64,000 nt of DNA, taken from the NCBI RefSeq assembly GCF_023715345.1, contig NZ_JAMBNY010000006.1, positions 124,001 through 188,000 of the forward strand, read 5' to 3'. Source of the DNA: Paenibacillus camelliae. Its GTDB lineage: Bacteria; Bacillota; Bacilli; Paenibacillales; Paenibacillaceae. The notes under the pieces are model-generated. The model worked only from the letters and a program-made list of their open reading frames with translations. It did not search any database and was not told the origin of the DNA. Shown one piece after another: positions 1 through 8,602 of the stretch (its first letter is position 1; each line of letters begins with the position of its first letter). Position numbers and translations under genes: made by a program.

Positions 1-312
1 GTGCTGCTTGAGCCTGCGGAGATTGATTTCGTCTATGCTGAAAATAGGCGAGTGCTCGCAGCACAGGGCAGCAACAGAATAGAGCTGCGCATGAAGCTAT
101 ACGAGGCGGAGGAACTGCTGGCTCCCTATCGTTTTATGCGCTTTTCAAAGTCCGTCATCGGCAATATTGAGCGTATTGCGCGCTTTGAGCTAATGTTCAA
201 TGGCAATCTATGCGTGCACTATCATTCAGGCAACAAGGAATATGTATCTCGCGCCTATGTTGCAGAATTGAAGAAGCGTCTCGTATTGGGAGGTGACAAG
301 GATGAGCATTAA
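1..312 (+). CDS. LytTR-family DNA-binding regulator (5' truncated by window edge)
   Basis: The 103 residues visible read as a LytTR DNA-binding domain: an acidic beta-strand start with IDFVYAENRR, a middle segment ending FMRFSKSVIGNIERI, and a C-terminal VSRAYVAELKKRL. Such small LytTR proteins bind direct repeats upstream of their own operon. The reading frame is open at base 1, so the true start may lie upstream of the window; the GTG at base 1 is not a supported start. The next gene encodes a DUF3021 membrane protein, a standard partner of stand-alone LytTR regulators in Firmicutes, and an ABC exporter follows, so the unit probably controls expression of that exporter. Confidence 0.85.
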   Translation: MLLEPAEIDFVYAENRRVLAAQGSNRIELRMKLYEAEELLAPYRFMRFSKSVIGNIERIARFELMFNGNLCVHYHSGNKEYVSRAYVAELKKRLVLGGDKDEH

Positions 313-718
313 ATTCAGTGATGTGCTTGCACGTATAATGAACGGGCTCGGCTTTTCCGCAATTTTTACATTCATAGCTTTAACCGCGCTGCTAGCTAAG
401 GACATAAACCCGCCTGTAGATGAAATATGGAAAAATATGCTCGGCAGTATGCTGATAGGAGCATATTATGGTGCTGCTTCATTCCTATTTCAATTTGTAA
501 ACTGGAGCCCGCTAAAGATGGTTATTACTCATTTTAGCTTATCGTTTCTTGTTTTCTTGCCAATTGCTCTTTGGACGGGATGGCTTTCACTAGAATGGAA
601 GTCCTTACTTATTGGATTCGTTATCTTTATAGTTGTGTACGGTATATTCTGGTGTGGCTATGCGTACTATTACTGGCGACTTACGAAGGAAATGAATGAA
701 TCGATCGATAGGAAATAG
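302..718 (+). CDS. DUF3021 family four-helix membrane protein
   Basis: Protein of 138 aa with about four hydrophobic segments (roughly residues 12-32, 45-68, 73-95, 102-125). It fits the DUF3021 family, which is typically encoded directly after a small LytTR regulator and is thought to hold or inhibit it at the membrane. The ATG at 302 is chosen because the GGGAGG just upstream (288-293) sits at good spacing; the GTG at 293 lies inside that ribosome binding site. It overlaps the end of the LytTR gene, so the two are probably translationally coupled. The family assignment rests on size, topology and context. Confidence 0.8.
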   Translation: MSIKFSDVLARIMNGLGFSAIFTFIALTALLAKDINPPVDEIWKNMLGSMLIGAYYGAASFLFQFVNWSPLKMVITHFSLSFLVFLPIALWTGWLSLEWKSLLIGFVIFIVVYGIFWCGYAYYYWRLTKEMNESIDRK

Positions 719-754
719 AATAAGCTCCACTAGATCATGGAGGTGTTGAAGAGG

Positions 755-1681
755 ATGAATGCAGTACTCAAAGTTGACCAAATCGTTAAAACGTATGGTA
801 CGGGAAGGCTTGCGGTAGATCGTATTGGGTTTCAGGTAAAGGAAGGGATCTGCTTCGGATTGCTAGGACCGAATGGTGCTGGGAAATCGACGCTAATGAA
901 GATCATCTCCGGCATTATTCAAGCCGATCAAGGCAGTATTACACTACTGGATCAGCCATTAGCTACTAATCGTGAGCTGATCGGGAAGCATGTTGGTTAT
1001 GTGCCGCAGGATGTGACGCTGTATGAGCAGCTGACTGGGCGCCAAAACCTTCATTTCTTTGGCAAAATGTATGGACTGAATGGCAGCCAGCTTAAGGAAC
1101 GAATTTCTGAGGTGCTCGAAAAGGTCGGTCTGACTGATCGCGCGAATGAGCCGGTGATGTCGTATTCTGGGGGGATGAAGCGTAGAATAAACATCGCTGC
1201 TGCGTTACTGCATAAGCCTAAGCTTGTTGTACTGGATGAGCCAACAGTAGGAATCGACCCTCAGTCCCGCAACCATATATTCGAGATGATCCGACAGATG
1301 AAGCGGGAAGGAACAACGATTATCTATTCTACGCATTATATGGAAGAAGCAGAAGCGCTCTGTGATGAACTGGCAATTATCGATCATGGAAAAATTGTTG
1401 CTGAAGGTCCACTATATGAGGTGCTTGAGCAGCATGCCTTGCCTGCTGTCTATGTCGAAGCAGATGGCTGGAATCCACCAAGCGAGTTAGCTGCCGTAAG
1501 CCGCATCCAAGCACAGAATAAAGGCTGGCTGATCGAAGGTGAAAATGCCTTGCAGCTGCTGCATGATGTATCGAATGACCTTTTGCAAAGCGGGCATCGT
1601 GTGCGTGCACTTCAGCTACAGCAGCCATCGCTCGACAGTGTATTTATGAAGCTAACTGGCGCAGCATTAAGAGATGAATAG
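755..1681 (+). CDS. ABC transporter ATP-binding protein (ABC-2/CcmA type)
   Basis: 308-aa nucleotide-binding subunit of an ABC-2 exporter. Walker A GPNGAGKST is at about residues 38-46, the signature SYSGGMKRR in the middle, and Walker B KLVVLDEPT just after it, followed by an H-loop in IYSTHYMEEAE. The roughly 90-residue C-terminal tail matches the DUF4162-type extension common in drug and lantibiotic exporters. The ATG at 755 has GGAGGTG at 739-745; an upstream ATG at 737 overlaps this site and is less likely. The permease follows after 12 bases. The LytTR/DUF3021 pair upstream suggests expression on demand. The substrate cannot be told from sequence. Confidence 0.92.
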   Translation: MNAVLKVDQIVKTYGTGRLAVDRIGFQVKEGICFGLLGPNGAGKSTLMKIISGIIQADQGSITLLDQPLATNRELIGKHVGYVPQDVTLYEQLTGRQNLHFFGKMYGLNGSQLKERISEVLEKVGLTDRANEPVMSYSGGMKRRINIAAALLHKPKLVVLDEPTVGIDPQSRNHIFEMIRQMKREGTTIIYSTHYMEEAEALCDELAIIDHGKIVAEGPLYEVLEQHALPAVYVEADGWNPPSELAAVSRIQAQNKGWLIEGENALQLLHDVSNDLLQSGHRVRALQLQQPSLDSVFMKLTGAALRDE

Positions 1682-1693
1682 GGGGTGTTTACG

Positions 1694-2440
1694 GTGATCA
1701 TTTCTATCTTTGCTAAGGAAGTACGTTTAATATTTAAAGATAAAAGCACTTATTTTTGGCTGTTCGCACTTCCGATATTATTTATCGTGATTTTTGCCGC
1801 AATCTTTAGTAATCTATCTGACAATCAAGGCGAAGCAATTGCACAGATTATACCCGGCTATACCGTAATGTTTGTCTTTTTCATTATGATCTCGATGGTG
1901 CAGTCCTTTTTACGAGACCGTGAGTCTGGTATGCTGGCAAGGCTGCGTTCAACCTTAATGCCTCCGTATCATTTCTTGCTCGGTATGTGGCTGCCACATG
2001 TGCTGGTGCTCATAATTCAGTCAACCGTTCTGTTAGGCTTCGGGTATTTGGTATACGGCTTGCAGCTCGGGAATGTTCTAGCGGTTATTGCCCTTGTCTT
2101 AGCACTTGCGATTTGTGCGACGGGTCTTGGGCTGGCATTATCTATGATCGCTAGTAGCTTGAATGCTGCGATTGGTGTTGTACAGCTCATTGCGATGGGG
2201 GGCGCGATACTGGGCGGACTATGGTTCCCATTTGAGATGCTGCCAGATGCAGTGCAGGCCATTGGCCGTTTTACTCCACAGTATTGGGGACTACAAGGAT
2301 TGCAGTCTGCGATGATAAATGGCTCTGGCTTGAATGTAGCTACGGTATGGCAAGCGGTGTTTTTGCTGCTTGGTATTGGCGTAGTTGGGTTAGCAGGAGC
2401 AATCGCATTGTTTAAGCGTTATTCCTCGAAGGGATTATAG
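1694..2440 (+). CDS. ABC-2 type transporter permease
   Basis: 248-aa integral membrane subunit with six hydrophobic segments. A cytoplasmic N-terminus (AKEVRLIFKDKSTYFW) leads into the first helix, and the late GGLWFPFEMLPDAVQ segment is typical of ABC-2 permeases of the YhaP/NatB-like class. The GTG at 1694 is preferred, since GGGGGTG (1681-1687) lies 6-7 bases before it. It forms one export complex with the ATPase encoded 12 bases upstream. The operon ends here: a 14-bp perfect inverted repeat follows within 35 bases. Confidence 0.9.
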   Translation: MIISIFAKEVRLIFKDKSTYFWLFALPILFIVIFAAIFSNLSDNQGEAIAQIIPGYTVMFVFFIMISMVQSFLRDRESGMLARLRSTLMPPYHFLLGMWLPHVLVLIIQSTVLLGFGYLVYGLQLGNVLAVIALVLALAICATGLGLALSMIASSLNAAIGVVQLIAMGGAILGGLWFPFEMLPDAVQAIGRFTPQYWGLQGLQSAMINGSGLNVATVWQAVFLLLGIGVVGLAGAIALFKRYSSKGL

Positions 2441-2770
2441 AAGAAATAGGTCTTTATCGAGTTAGGCTACTATGAACAGCCGGCAGACATATTCTGCCGG
2501 CTGTTCTGCATGCTGAGAAGATAAGATATTGAGGTCTAAGCAAGAATACTGAACGTCATAATAAGACAACCTATTAATTGTTAAGGAAAAGAAAGTAAGC
2601 GATGTGTTTCATAGGGTTCTCGATCTGTTATATCCAGTGAAATGAATGAATTATGTACTAATTTAAAAAATTTGTCGCACTATAGCGTAAAAGTGAATTT
2701 AACTTCCTCGATAAATATGCTAAATTATTAAGGATGTGTAAATACAAAAAAATCGAGGAGGATTTATATA
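2441..2770. other. Intergenic region with a 14-bp perfect hairpin
   Basis: A hairpin at 2474-2487/2493-2506 (arm GAACAGCCGGCAGA, loop CATAT) closes the ABC operon. It lacks a T-run, so it may act as a transcript-stabilising or weak termination structure. The rest, about 2510-2755, is AT-rich and must hold the promoter of the Na/Pi symporter; no -35/-10 pair with normal spacing stands out. AGGAGG at 2756-2761 serves the next gene. Confidence 0.6.
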
Positions 2771-4381
2771 TTGGACTGGCAGGATTTGTTGTTCAAATTT
2801 GTAGGGGGTCTCGGGATATTTCTGTTCGGTATTAAGTACATGTCGGACGGGCTTCAAAAATCAGCCGGTGACAAAATGCGAGGTATACTTGAAAAGTATA
2901 CGTCCAACCCAATTCTAGGTGTTCTTGTCGGTATAGCCGTTACTGTGTTGATCCAATCATCAACAGGTACGACCGTTATGGCAATTGGACTTGTTAATGC
3001 GGGTCTTATGACATTAAGACAAGCAATCGGAGTTGTCATGGGTGCTAATATAGGGACAACGATGACTGCATTTATTGTCGGGATCAAAATTGAAAATTAT
3101 GCGCTCCCTATTATCGCAGTAGGTGCATTTTTCTTGTTTTTCATTAACAAAAAACGTTTCCAGTATATTGGGCAAATTATATTTGGATTTGGTACGTTGT
3201 TTCTAGGACTTGGCACGATGAGTGGTGGATTGAAGCCACTTCGTGAGCTGCAGGCTTTTACTGATTTTATGGTGGAACTATCCCATATGCCGGTTCTTGG
3301 ACTAGTTGTAGGTACTGTTTTTACGATGATCGTACAGAGCTCAAGCGCAACGATTGGTATTTTGCAGACGATTGCGGACGAAGGTATGGTTAGCTTAAGA
3401 GGTGCCCTGCCAATTCTATTCGGAGATAACATTGGAACGACGATTACTGCTGTATTAGCATCTATCGGGGCATCGGTAGCTGCAAAACGAACAGCGCTTG
3501 TCCACGTTATATTTAATGTTGTTGGTGCAACTATATTTACGATTCTTCTAAACCCAGTACATAGCCTTGTACTATGGCTTGGAGAAGGTGTGAATATCCG
3601 GATGCAGATTGCATATGCTCATGGATTGTTCAATACAGTGAATACACTTATCTTCCTGCCGCTTATTCCGGTATTAGCATGGATTGTAACGAAAGCGATA
3701 CGAGGCAAGTCGGACGAGCTTGAATTTAAAGCCATTTATCTTGATGATCGCCTTCTTGCGACACCGGCAATGGCACTTGGCCAAGCACAGCATGAAATTA
3801 TACGGATGGGTCAATATGCTCAGCAGGCTCTTCAGGATGCAACAGGATTCTTCTTTAACAAGGATACCAAATCCGCAGAGAAGGCACTTCAGAAGGAAGA
3901 TCTGGTCAATGAATTAAATCGCAAAATTACCGATTATATTATGAAAATCCATCAAAAAGGATTATCACCAGGCGAGTCTGAAAGTGCTACAGGATGGTTT
4001 CAAACGATTAGTGATCTTGAACGAATCGGCGACCATGCTGAGAATATTGTTGAATTAGCAGAGTTCAGATTGACGAATAAGCTTGAGCTGTCCGCAGATG
4101 CGGAAGGCGAGCTTAGAACTATGATGGAGGTTGCAGACGAAGCAGTAACAAAAGCTCTGATTGCACTTGAACATCATGATACAGCGGTTGCAGAGGAAGT
4201 GCTGAGTTTGGAATCTAAGCTGGATGATTTAGAGGCAGAGTACCGTAAAAATCACATTTATCGCTTGAACCAGAACTTATGCTCAGGCGGTACAGGAACG
4301 ATTTATCTCGACCTGTTAACTAATTTAGAACGAATCGGTGACCATAGTAAAAATATTGCTCAGTTTGTATTGTCTAAATAG
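2771..4381 (+). CDS. Na+/phosphate cotransporter family protein with PhoU-like C-terminus
   Basis: 536-aa membrane protein. The N-terminal two thirds (about 1-310) carries the duplicated Na/Pi-cotransporter repeat, seen as two QSSS/T signatures: VLIQSSTGTTVMAIG near residue 60 and IVQSSSATIGI near residue 190, each followed by a GANIGTT or GDNIGTT motif. The C-terminal 200 residues are soluble, helical and contain paired E-RIGDHAENI / ERIGDHSKNI motifs typical of PhoU-like metal/phosphate domains. It should import phosphate with sodium, with the PhoU-like tail regulating flux. The start is TTG with AGGAGG 9 bases upstream. Monocistronic: intergenic hairpins flank both sides. Confidence 0.92.
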   Translation: MDWQDLLFKFVGGLGIFLFGIKYMSDGLQKSAGDKMRGILEKYTSNPILGVLVGIAVTVLIQSSTGTTVMAIGLVNAGLMTLRQAIGVVMGANIGTTMTAFIVGIKIENYALPIIAVGAFFLFFINKKRFQYIGQIIFGFGTLFLGLGTMSGGLKPLRELQAFTDFMVELSHMPVLGLVVGTVFTMIVQSSSATIGILQTIADEGMVSLRGALPILFGDNIGTTITAVLASIGASVAAKRTALVHVIFNVVGATIFTILLNPVHSLVLWLGEGVNIRMQIAYAHGLFNTVNTLIFLPLIPVLAWIVTKAIRGKSDELEFKAIYLDDRLLATPAMALGQAQHEIIRMGQYAQQALQDATGFFFNKDTKSAEKALQKEDLVNELNRKITDYIMKIHQKGLSPGESESATGWFQTISDLERIGDHAENIVELAEFRLTNKLELSADAEGELRTMMEVADEAVTKALIALEHHDTAVAEEVLSLESKLDDLEAEYRKNHIYRLNQNLCSGGTGTIYLDLLTNLERIGDHSKNIAQFVLSK

Positions 4382-4390
4382 ACGTATTGG

Positions 4391-4446
4391 AGAAGCTGTT
4401 GCAGCAGAATGGCGATCTAAGATCAAGCTATGCTGCTACAGCTTCT
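4391..4446 (+). repeat. Intergenic hairpin repeat, copy 1
   Basis: Imperfect inverted repeat: arm AGAAGCTGTTGCAGCA (4391-4406) pairs with 4431-4446 with one mismatch. An inner mini-hairpin GATCT-A-AGATC sits in the loop. A related element lies at 5326-5381 behind the next gene. There the inner stem reads GATCC-AA-GGATC, a compensated T-A to C-G change. Confidence 0.6.
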
Positions 4447-4479
4447 TACTTTATATGCAAATATATAGAGCTAGTTACA

Positions 4480-4511
4480 AGCCGAAGGGATGCATCCTTT
4501 CGGCTTTTTTC
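4480..4511 (+). terminator. Rho-independent terminator
   Basis: Stem AGCCGAAGGGA / TCCTTTCGGCT around a TGCA loop, followed by a run of T at 4505-4510. It terminates the Na/Pi symporter transcript. Confidence 0.85.
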
Positions 4512-4587
4512 TATCGCTGTGTTGAGCATGAGCTTAGCGTACTGTCTATTTTAATAGCTTAATTTCTTAAGTAAGATCATTAGTTTA

Positions 4588-4620
4588 TTTACATAAAAGT
4601 GCAAGCGTATCATGTATAAT
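4588..4620 (+). promoter_or_regulatory. Possible promoter for the 4691 gene
   Basis: A perfect TATAAT at 4615-4620 lies about 70 bases before the start of the next gene. The nearest -35-like hexamer, TTTACA at 4588-4593, is 21 bp away, longer than normal, so the -10 is the better supported half. Confidence 0.4.
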
Positions 4621-4690
4621 GAGGTGACCGTTTTCTTAGGTCTCTGAACAGCATGACGTGACGAATCAATCCTTTACTTATGGGGTGAGC

Positions 4691-5302
4691 ATGATGGGCA
4701 AACGAAGCACGAAGAAGAAGTGGCTGTGGCTAGTCATTGTGTTAATATTGCTCGTAGCGTTCGCTAGCATCCTTACTTACAAGTCGCTAGAGAAAGAGCA
4801 CGATATGCTGCCACCTGAACGAGTTGCTCTGCTGCGCTTAGAATATCCTGCCTACAATTCATTTCCAGAGCTAGTAGAAGTGATGCCAAGCAGCTTTCTT
4901 GAGCTTGCCCAGGAAGCAGAATCCATCGTTATTGTGAAGGTCATCAAGCAGCTGCCGCAGTATGAGATCAATCTTATTTCTCATCGGCCGAGCTTTGTCC
5001 AATATGAAGTGGCGGTTGAGAAGGTCATCAGTGGCAAGCCAACAGAGGATATTATTCATCTATCACATAATGCGATGTTTATTGGATTTGAGCCTGAGCT
5101 GAAAAACGGGATGAGGTTCATACTAGCGACAGGAGCAGGTAAAGACGCTCACGAGGGTAAATATTACTTCTCGCGCTACGGTACGTATTATATTGTCGAT
5201 GACTACTATGTGCTCTCAACGGTAGATGATGAATATGCGGAAGTTATGAACGGTAAGACGTTACGCTCTCTTATTAAGGAAATACATAAGGTAAGAAAAT
5301 AA
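4691..5302 (+). CDS. Uncharacterised membrane-anchored extracellular protein
   Basis: 203-aa protein with a Lys/Arg-rich N-terminus (KRSTKKKW) and one strong hydrophobic segment at about residues 11-30, with no lipobox, so it is probably anchored by an uncleaved signal. The rest is soluble and alternates beta-type strands; the pattern ESIVIVKVIK ... VEKVISGK ... LKNGMRFILATG resembles small secreted OB-like domains, but I do not recognise a named family. The ATG at 4691 (or 4694) follows GGGGTG at 4682-4687; the in-frame GTG at 4658 has no good ribosome binding site. Monocistronic between two hairpins. Confidence 0.6.
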   Translation: MMGKRSTKKKWLWLVIVLILLVAFASILTYKSLEKEHDMLPPERVALLRLEYPAYNSFPELVEVMPSSFLELAQEAESIVIVKVIKQLPQYEINLISHRPSFVQYEVAVEKVISGKPTEDIIHLSHNAMFIGFEPELKNGMRFILATGAGKDAHEGKYYFSRYGTYYIVDDYYVLSTVDDEYAEVMNGKTLRSLIKEIHKVRK

Positions 5303-5325
5303 TCGACATAGCAGCACAACGATGA

Positions 5326-5381
5326 AGAAGCTATGGCCGCAGGCTGGTGATCCAAGGATCAAGCTTGCTGCTATTGCTTCT
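5326..5381 (+). repeat. Intergenic hairpin repeat, copy 2
   Basis: Homologue of the element at 4391-4446 (arms 5326-5341 / 5366-5381, several mismatches). It ends in a T-rich stretch TTCTTTCTTTAT and may terminate the upstream transcript. The inner stem GATCC/GGATC differs from copy 1 by a compensated pair. Confidence 0.6.
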
Positions 5382-5461
5382 TTCTTTATATTAAATTGCA
5401 GTGAAAGCACATAGTTTTTTACAGTTCTGACATCGTTTTAGATGTGAAATATCGCAGCTGT

Positions 5462-5485
5462 CTATTATACTTTAAAGTATAATAG
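5462..5485. promoter_or_regulatory. Perfect 24-bp palindrome, candidate operator
   Basis: CTATTATACTTT followed by its exact reverse complement AAAGTATAATAG. It contains -10-like TATACT/TATAAT on both strands and lies about 50 bp before the three-gene operon starting at 5533. A regulator binding as a dimer here would cover the promoter. Confidence 0.5.
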
Positions 5486-5532
5486 CAAACTTATAGAAAT
5501 CTCTACTATACCTAAAGGAGTGTGATGCGAAC

Positions 5533-5784
5533 GTGTATATCTTTATAGCGATACTCGCCATCATCGTCATTGCTATGATTGTACTCATAAGTAAGAAAAG
5601 GGTGAAAAAGGTGACTGCCAGCTACAGGGAGGCTAATGGTCGCACATTTAAGATAAAAGGCGACGAGGATACCTTTATTATTAGCAAAAACAAGCAATAC
5701 GACTTTTTAGTAAAGCAGGGTCGGATTGTAGCGAGTCGAGATCGCAGCAGATCAAGGAAATTTGTTTATTACGAAGGAGAATAA
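5533..5784 (+). CDS. Small single-pass membrane protein, unrecognised
   Basis: 83-aa protein beginning with a strongly hydrophobic helix (about residues 2-22, FIAILAIIVIAMIVLI), then a basic stretch (KKRVKKV) and a soluble tail of about 55 residues rich in charged residues. The orientation would be N-out, C-in. GTG start with AAAGGAG at 5514-5520. It is the first gene of a tight operon: the next start is 2 bases after its stop. Probably a membrane anchor or scaffold for the two larger products. No family recognised. Confidence 0.55.
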   Translation: MYIFIAILAIIVIAMIVLISKKRVKKVTASYREANGRTFKIKGDEDTFIISKNKQYDFLVKQGRIVASRDRSRSRKFVYYEGE

Positions 5785-5786
5785 GC

Positions 5787-6680
5787 ATGGGATTTTTTGA
5801 TAAATTTATGGGACGAACTAGGAATGAATCCTTGATCTCTGAGCTTGAGGATTTACGTGAAAGCTATAACGAAGAGGTAGCCGAGCTTGTACAGCTAATT
5901 AATCGGCTGTACGAGGAGTATAACCTGCGCATAGAAGAGGTCAATGATCTGCGGATGAACTCATGGCAGGCTCAAATTGAGCCGATGCAACTCTTTTTGA
6001 GCAGCTTCGGCAATGTAAAATCCTCAGGCGAGTATGCCGAGGAAGAAATGAAGCTAATGATGAAACGGCCAAAGTCAGAGTTTGAGCAGCTGGATCAATA
6101 TATCGTTGATAAGGACTTTAGTGATAAAGGGATGTTCCTCGAATCTCTTGTAAAAACACCATTTTACGTTGCATGGCGCAATAAAAAAGCTAATGATAAG
6201 CTTGAACTCGAAATTCCGAAAATACAGCTACAGTTCGAGGAGCTGCTACATCGGCTGCGTATGAAGAAGGAAGTAACGGAGCTGGAGCTGGAGCTGTGCA
6301 GCCTGTACATGGATACGGTACGGTTTATTTTAACGTTTATTCGTGAACGAATTATTCCAGAGCTGACGTTAATTATAGCCTTCTTTGAAGCAGAGTCATT
6401 AAAGCATATGGTCATTGCTGGTCAAGCGCTTGGCGAGGTGCAGTATGACTATGATATACAGCTGCTTCAGGATACGATGTACCACAAGCATTATCAGTTT
6501 GTGCGAAATGCCTTCTTCTTCTATGTCATTTCCTGCAAATTTTACAATACGCCAGTACTGACACGACTACTAGAGCATACCAGTGATGAAGAGGATCTTC
6601 AGGAGCTAGAGGATTACCAAACGCTGCTAGAGGAACAATCGAAGCAGCTGGAGCAGCATATGCTGCTAAAATCAAGCTAA
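5787..6680 (+). CDS. Unrecognised helical/coiled-coil cytoplasmic protein
   Basis: 297-aa acidic protein, nearly all helix by composition. Residues 15-60 (SELEDLRESYNEEVAELVQ) form a heptad-like coiled coil, and a second Leu/Glu-rich region around 150-175 (ELELELCSLYMDTV) and a C-terminal one (residues 265-290) follow. No signal peptide, no transmembrane helix and no catalytic motif that I recognise. ATG with AAGGAGAATAAGC directly before it. Second gene of the 5533-8485 operon; the third starts about a dozen bases after its stop. Likely a structural or adaptor partner of the membrane protein that follows. Confidence 0.55.
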   Translation: MGFFDKFMGRTRNESLISELEDLRESYNEEVAELVQLINRLYEEYNLRIEEVNDLRMNSWQAQIEPMQLFLSSFGNVKSSGEYAEEEMKLMMKRPKSEFEQLDQYIVDKDFSDKGMFLESLVKTPFYVAWRNKKANDKLELEIPKIQLQFEELLHRLRMKKEVTELELELCSLYMDTVRFILTFIRERIIPELTLIIAFFEAESLKHMVIAGQALGEVQYDYDIQLLQDTMYHKHYQFVRNAFFFYVISCKFYNTPVLTRLLEHTSDEEDLQELEDYQTLLEEQSKQLEQHMLLKSS

Positions 6681-6691
6681 GGAGAAAGATG

Positions 6692-8485
6692 ATGAGCCAA
6701 TTGAGTGTAACCGAACTGATCGAACGAAGAGATCAGTATGTGAAGGATTACGAGCATACAGTGATGACTGCCGTAAAGCAGATCAATATGAAGCATCATG
6801 CCATATTGAACCAGAGCTTAGGAATCCGGCTCGGTGAATCGATCGCCAAGGATCTATCAGGCGAAATTGTAAGACATTATTTTGATACAAGTGATTATTA
6901 TATAACAGCTGACCAGATGTACCACCGCATTAAGCACTTCACCTATGAGCAGGATCATGATGTGCTAAAGGATAGTCACGTTAAGGAGCTATATAACATT
7001 AATGATTCAGAGCTGCACAGTGCGACTCAGCATGAGCTGAAACGACTCAATGATAAGTCACAGCGGAAGCTCTTTACACAGGATCGTGAAAAGGACCAGC
7101 TGGATAAACGCGGTAAGCAGCAATACCGTGACAGCAAGCAAGCTGCTGAAGGCAAGCTCGTTGATGAGTTAACGGGCTATGAAGGCTCACACACGACCGT
7201 CGTACGTAACGGCAAGGAAATACTAGTTAGCGACCTGCATGCAGATCATATCCAGTCTCGTGAGGCTGCTACATATAACGCACGTTATTTGTCAGAGCCA
7301 GGTGCTGAAAGCATGCGTCAATTCTATAACTCAAGCGATAACTTCCAGATGCTGCACGCTTCAGCGAATACATCAAAGGGAGATGTACGTGTATACGACA
7401 ATCGCGGACAAGATATTACGCATCGCGCAACACCGAAGCAGCTATCCGATGCGATCATCTCACAGTGGGAGAAGGAAACAGCTTCCGGTGATAAGCAGCA
7501 AACTCTAAAAGATAAAGGCTATCTGGATGAGTCAGGGAAAGTGAAGGACAGTGTTCGTAAGGAGCTGGAGCATAATATACGACACTCCCAGAATAAAGAA
7601 AGCGTGACAATGCTGAAGCATACGCAATATGGTAATGTAGCGAAGGATGCGCTATCAACGACAGCACGCTCCATTCCTAAAATGCTTGCCGGTCAGCTGC
7701 TATACTATGCGGTACCACCGATTACCTATGAGGTAAAGCAGCTTGCCCAGAAAAAGCAGATGACGCTGGATCGATTTTTATCTAAGCTGAAGGCAGCTGC
7801 AGGAAGAGTTACCGCCTATGTAATGAAAAATATGCGCTCAATTTTCCAGCATATACGTAGCAGCATGATTGGGAAATTTCTAAAGTCGTTCTTCGATATC
7901 CTTATTGGACTTGTAAAGGCGACGGTGAAGCGACTGCTGAAGCTTGTAAAAAGCCTTGTTATGTCACTTGTCTCCTGTGTTAAAGTACTCGGCGATAAGC
8001 ACGCTACAGCTGCACAGAAGGCTGACTCTATCGTGAAAATACTAGGCGCAACGATTACGACAATTGTCATTGAGCTGCTTATGGAATACGCAGAGAAGCA
8101 ATTTGGCCTGCCGAACTGGTTAATGGAGCCGTTGCAAATTATATTGACGATCATTGCTGCGAATGTGGTGATGCTAGTATTGGAGAAGGCGGATCTATTT
8201 AACGTGAAGCATGGCTTACTCGTTGCCAATATACGTCGTATGTTTGAGGAAGAGCGTGAAAAGCTGCAAGCAGCAACCCAGCAGCTTAACCAGCAGTTTC
8301 GTGCTGATACACAGCAGCTGCTGCAAGTGCTGCGTGCAGATATCGATGGAATTAAGGATCGCATGAATGCTATGGATCTCTATACGGAGGATGCACTGCC
8401 TGAGCTTGAACGGTTGAACCATATATACAAGCTCGATATCGATTTTCATCAAGAATGGCGAAACTACGTTATCCGTTCCGTGTAG
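6692..8485 (+). CDS. Large unrecognised membrane-associated protein
   Basis: 597-aa protein. The N-terminal half (1-320) is soluble and very rich in His, Asp, Lys and Gln. A basic amphipathic stretch follows at about 355-420 (KLKAAAGRVTAYVMKNMRS), then a hydrophobic region (about 445-500: LGATITTIVIELLM, LQIILTIIAANVVML) that can span or insert in a membrane, and a C-terminal coiled coil (about 515-565) of Gln/Leu repeats. No nuclease, ATPase or protease motif found. AAGGAG at 6679-6684 fits the second of two tandem ATGs (6692; the other is 6689). Third and last gene of the operon, followed by a strong terminator. Function unknown. Confidence 0.55.
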   Translation: MSQLSVTELIERRDQYVKDYEHTVMTAVKQINMKHHAILNQSLGIRLGESIAKDLSGEIVRHYFDTSDYYITADQMYHRIKHFTYEQDHDVLKDSHVKELYNINDSELHSATQHELKRLNDKSQRKLFTQDREKDQLDKRGKQQYRDSKQAAEGKLVDELTGYEGSHTTVVRNGKEILVSDLHADHIQSREAATYNARYLSEPGAESMRQFYNSSDNFQMLHASANTSKGDVRVYDNRGQDITHRATPKQLSDAIISQWEKETASGDKQQTLKDKGYLDESGKVKDSVRKELEHNIRHSQNKESVTMLKHTQYGNVAKDALSTTARSIPKMLAGQLLYYAVPPITYEVKQLAQKKQMTLDRFLSKLKAAAGRVTAYVMKNMRSIFQHIRSSMIGKFLKSFFDILIGLVKATVKRLLKLVKSLVMSLVSCVKVLGDKHATAAQKADSIVKILGATITTIVIELLMEYAEKQFGLPNWLMEPLQIILTIIAANVVMLVLEKADLFNVKHGLLVANIRRMFEEEREKLQAATQQLNQQFRADTQQLLQVLRADIDGIKDRMNAMDLYTEDALPELERLNHIYKLDIDFHQEWRNYVIRSV

Positions 8486-8500
8486 CACCAATAGTAAGGT

Positions 8501-8597
8501 AAAAAGCTATGACTGTATGAAGCGCCTCTCACATAAGGTTACATGTATTATTGTAACCTTATGTGAGAACAGCTCAGTGACGGTCATAGCTTTTTTT
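8501..8597 (+). terminator. Nested double-hairpin terminator
   Basis: Outer stem AAAAAGCTATGACTGT (8501-8516) pairs with 8580-8595, which ends in a T-run. Inside it sits a second, perfect 17-bp hairpin (8527-8543 with 8552-8568, loop of 8). The outer stem is a typical intrinsic terminator; the inner one looks like an inserted element. Confidence 0.8.
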
Positions 8598-8602
8598 TAA
8601 TA

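Noticed and set aside
2474-2506. Rho-independent terminator of the ABC operon
   Set aside because: The 14-bp stem is perfect but no T-run follows on either strand, so it is described only as a hairpin.
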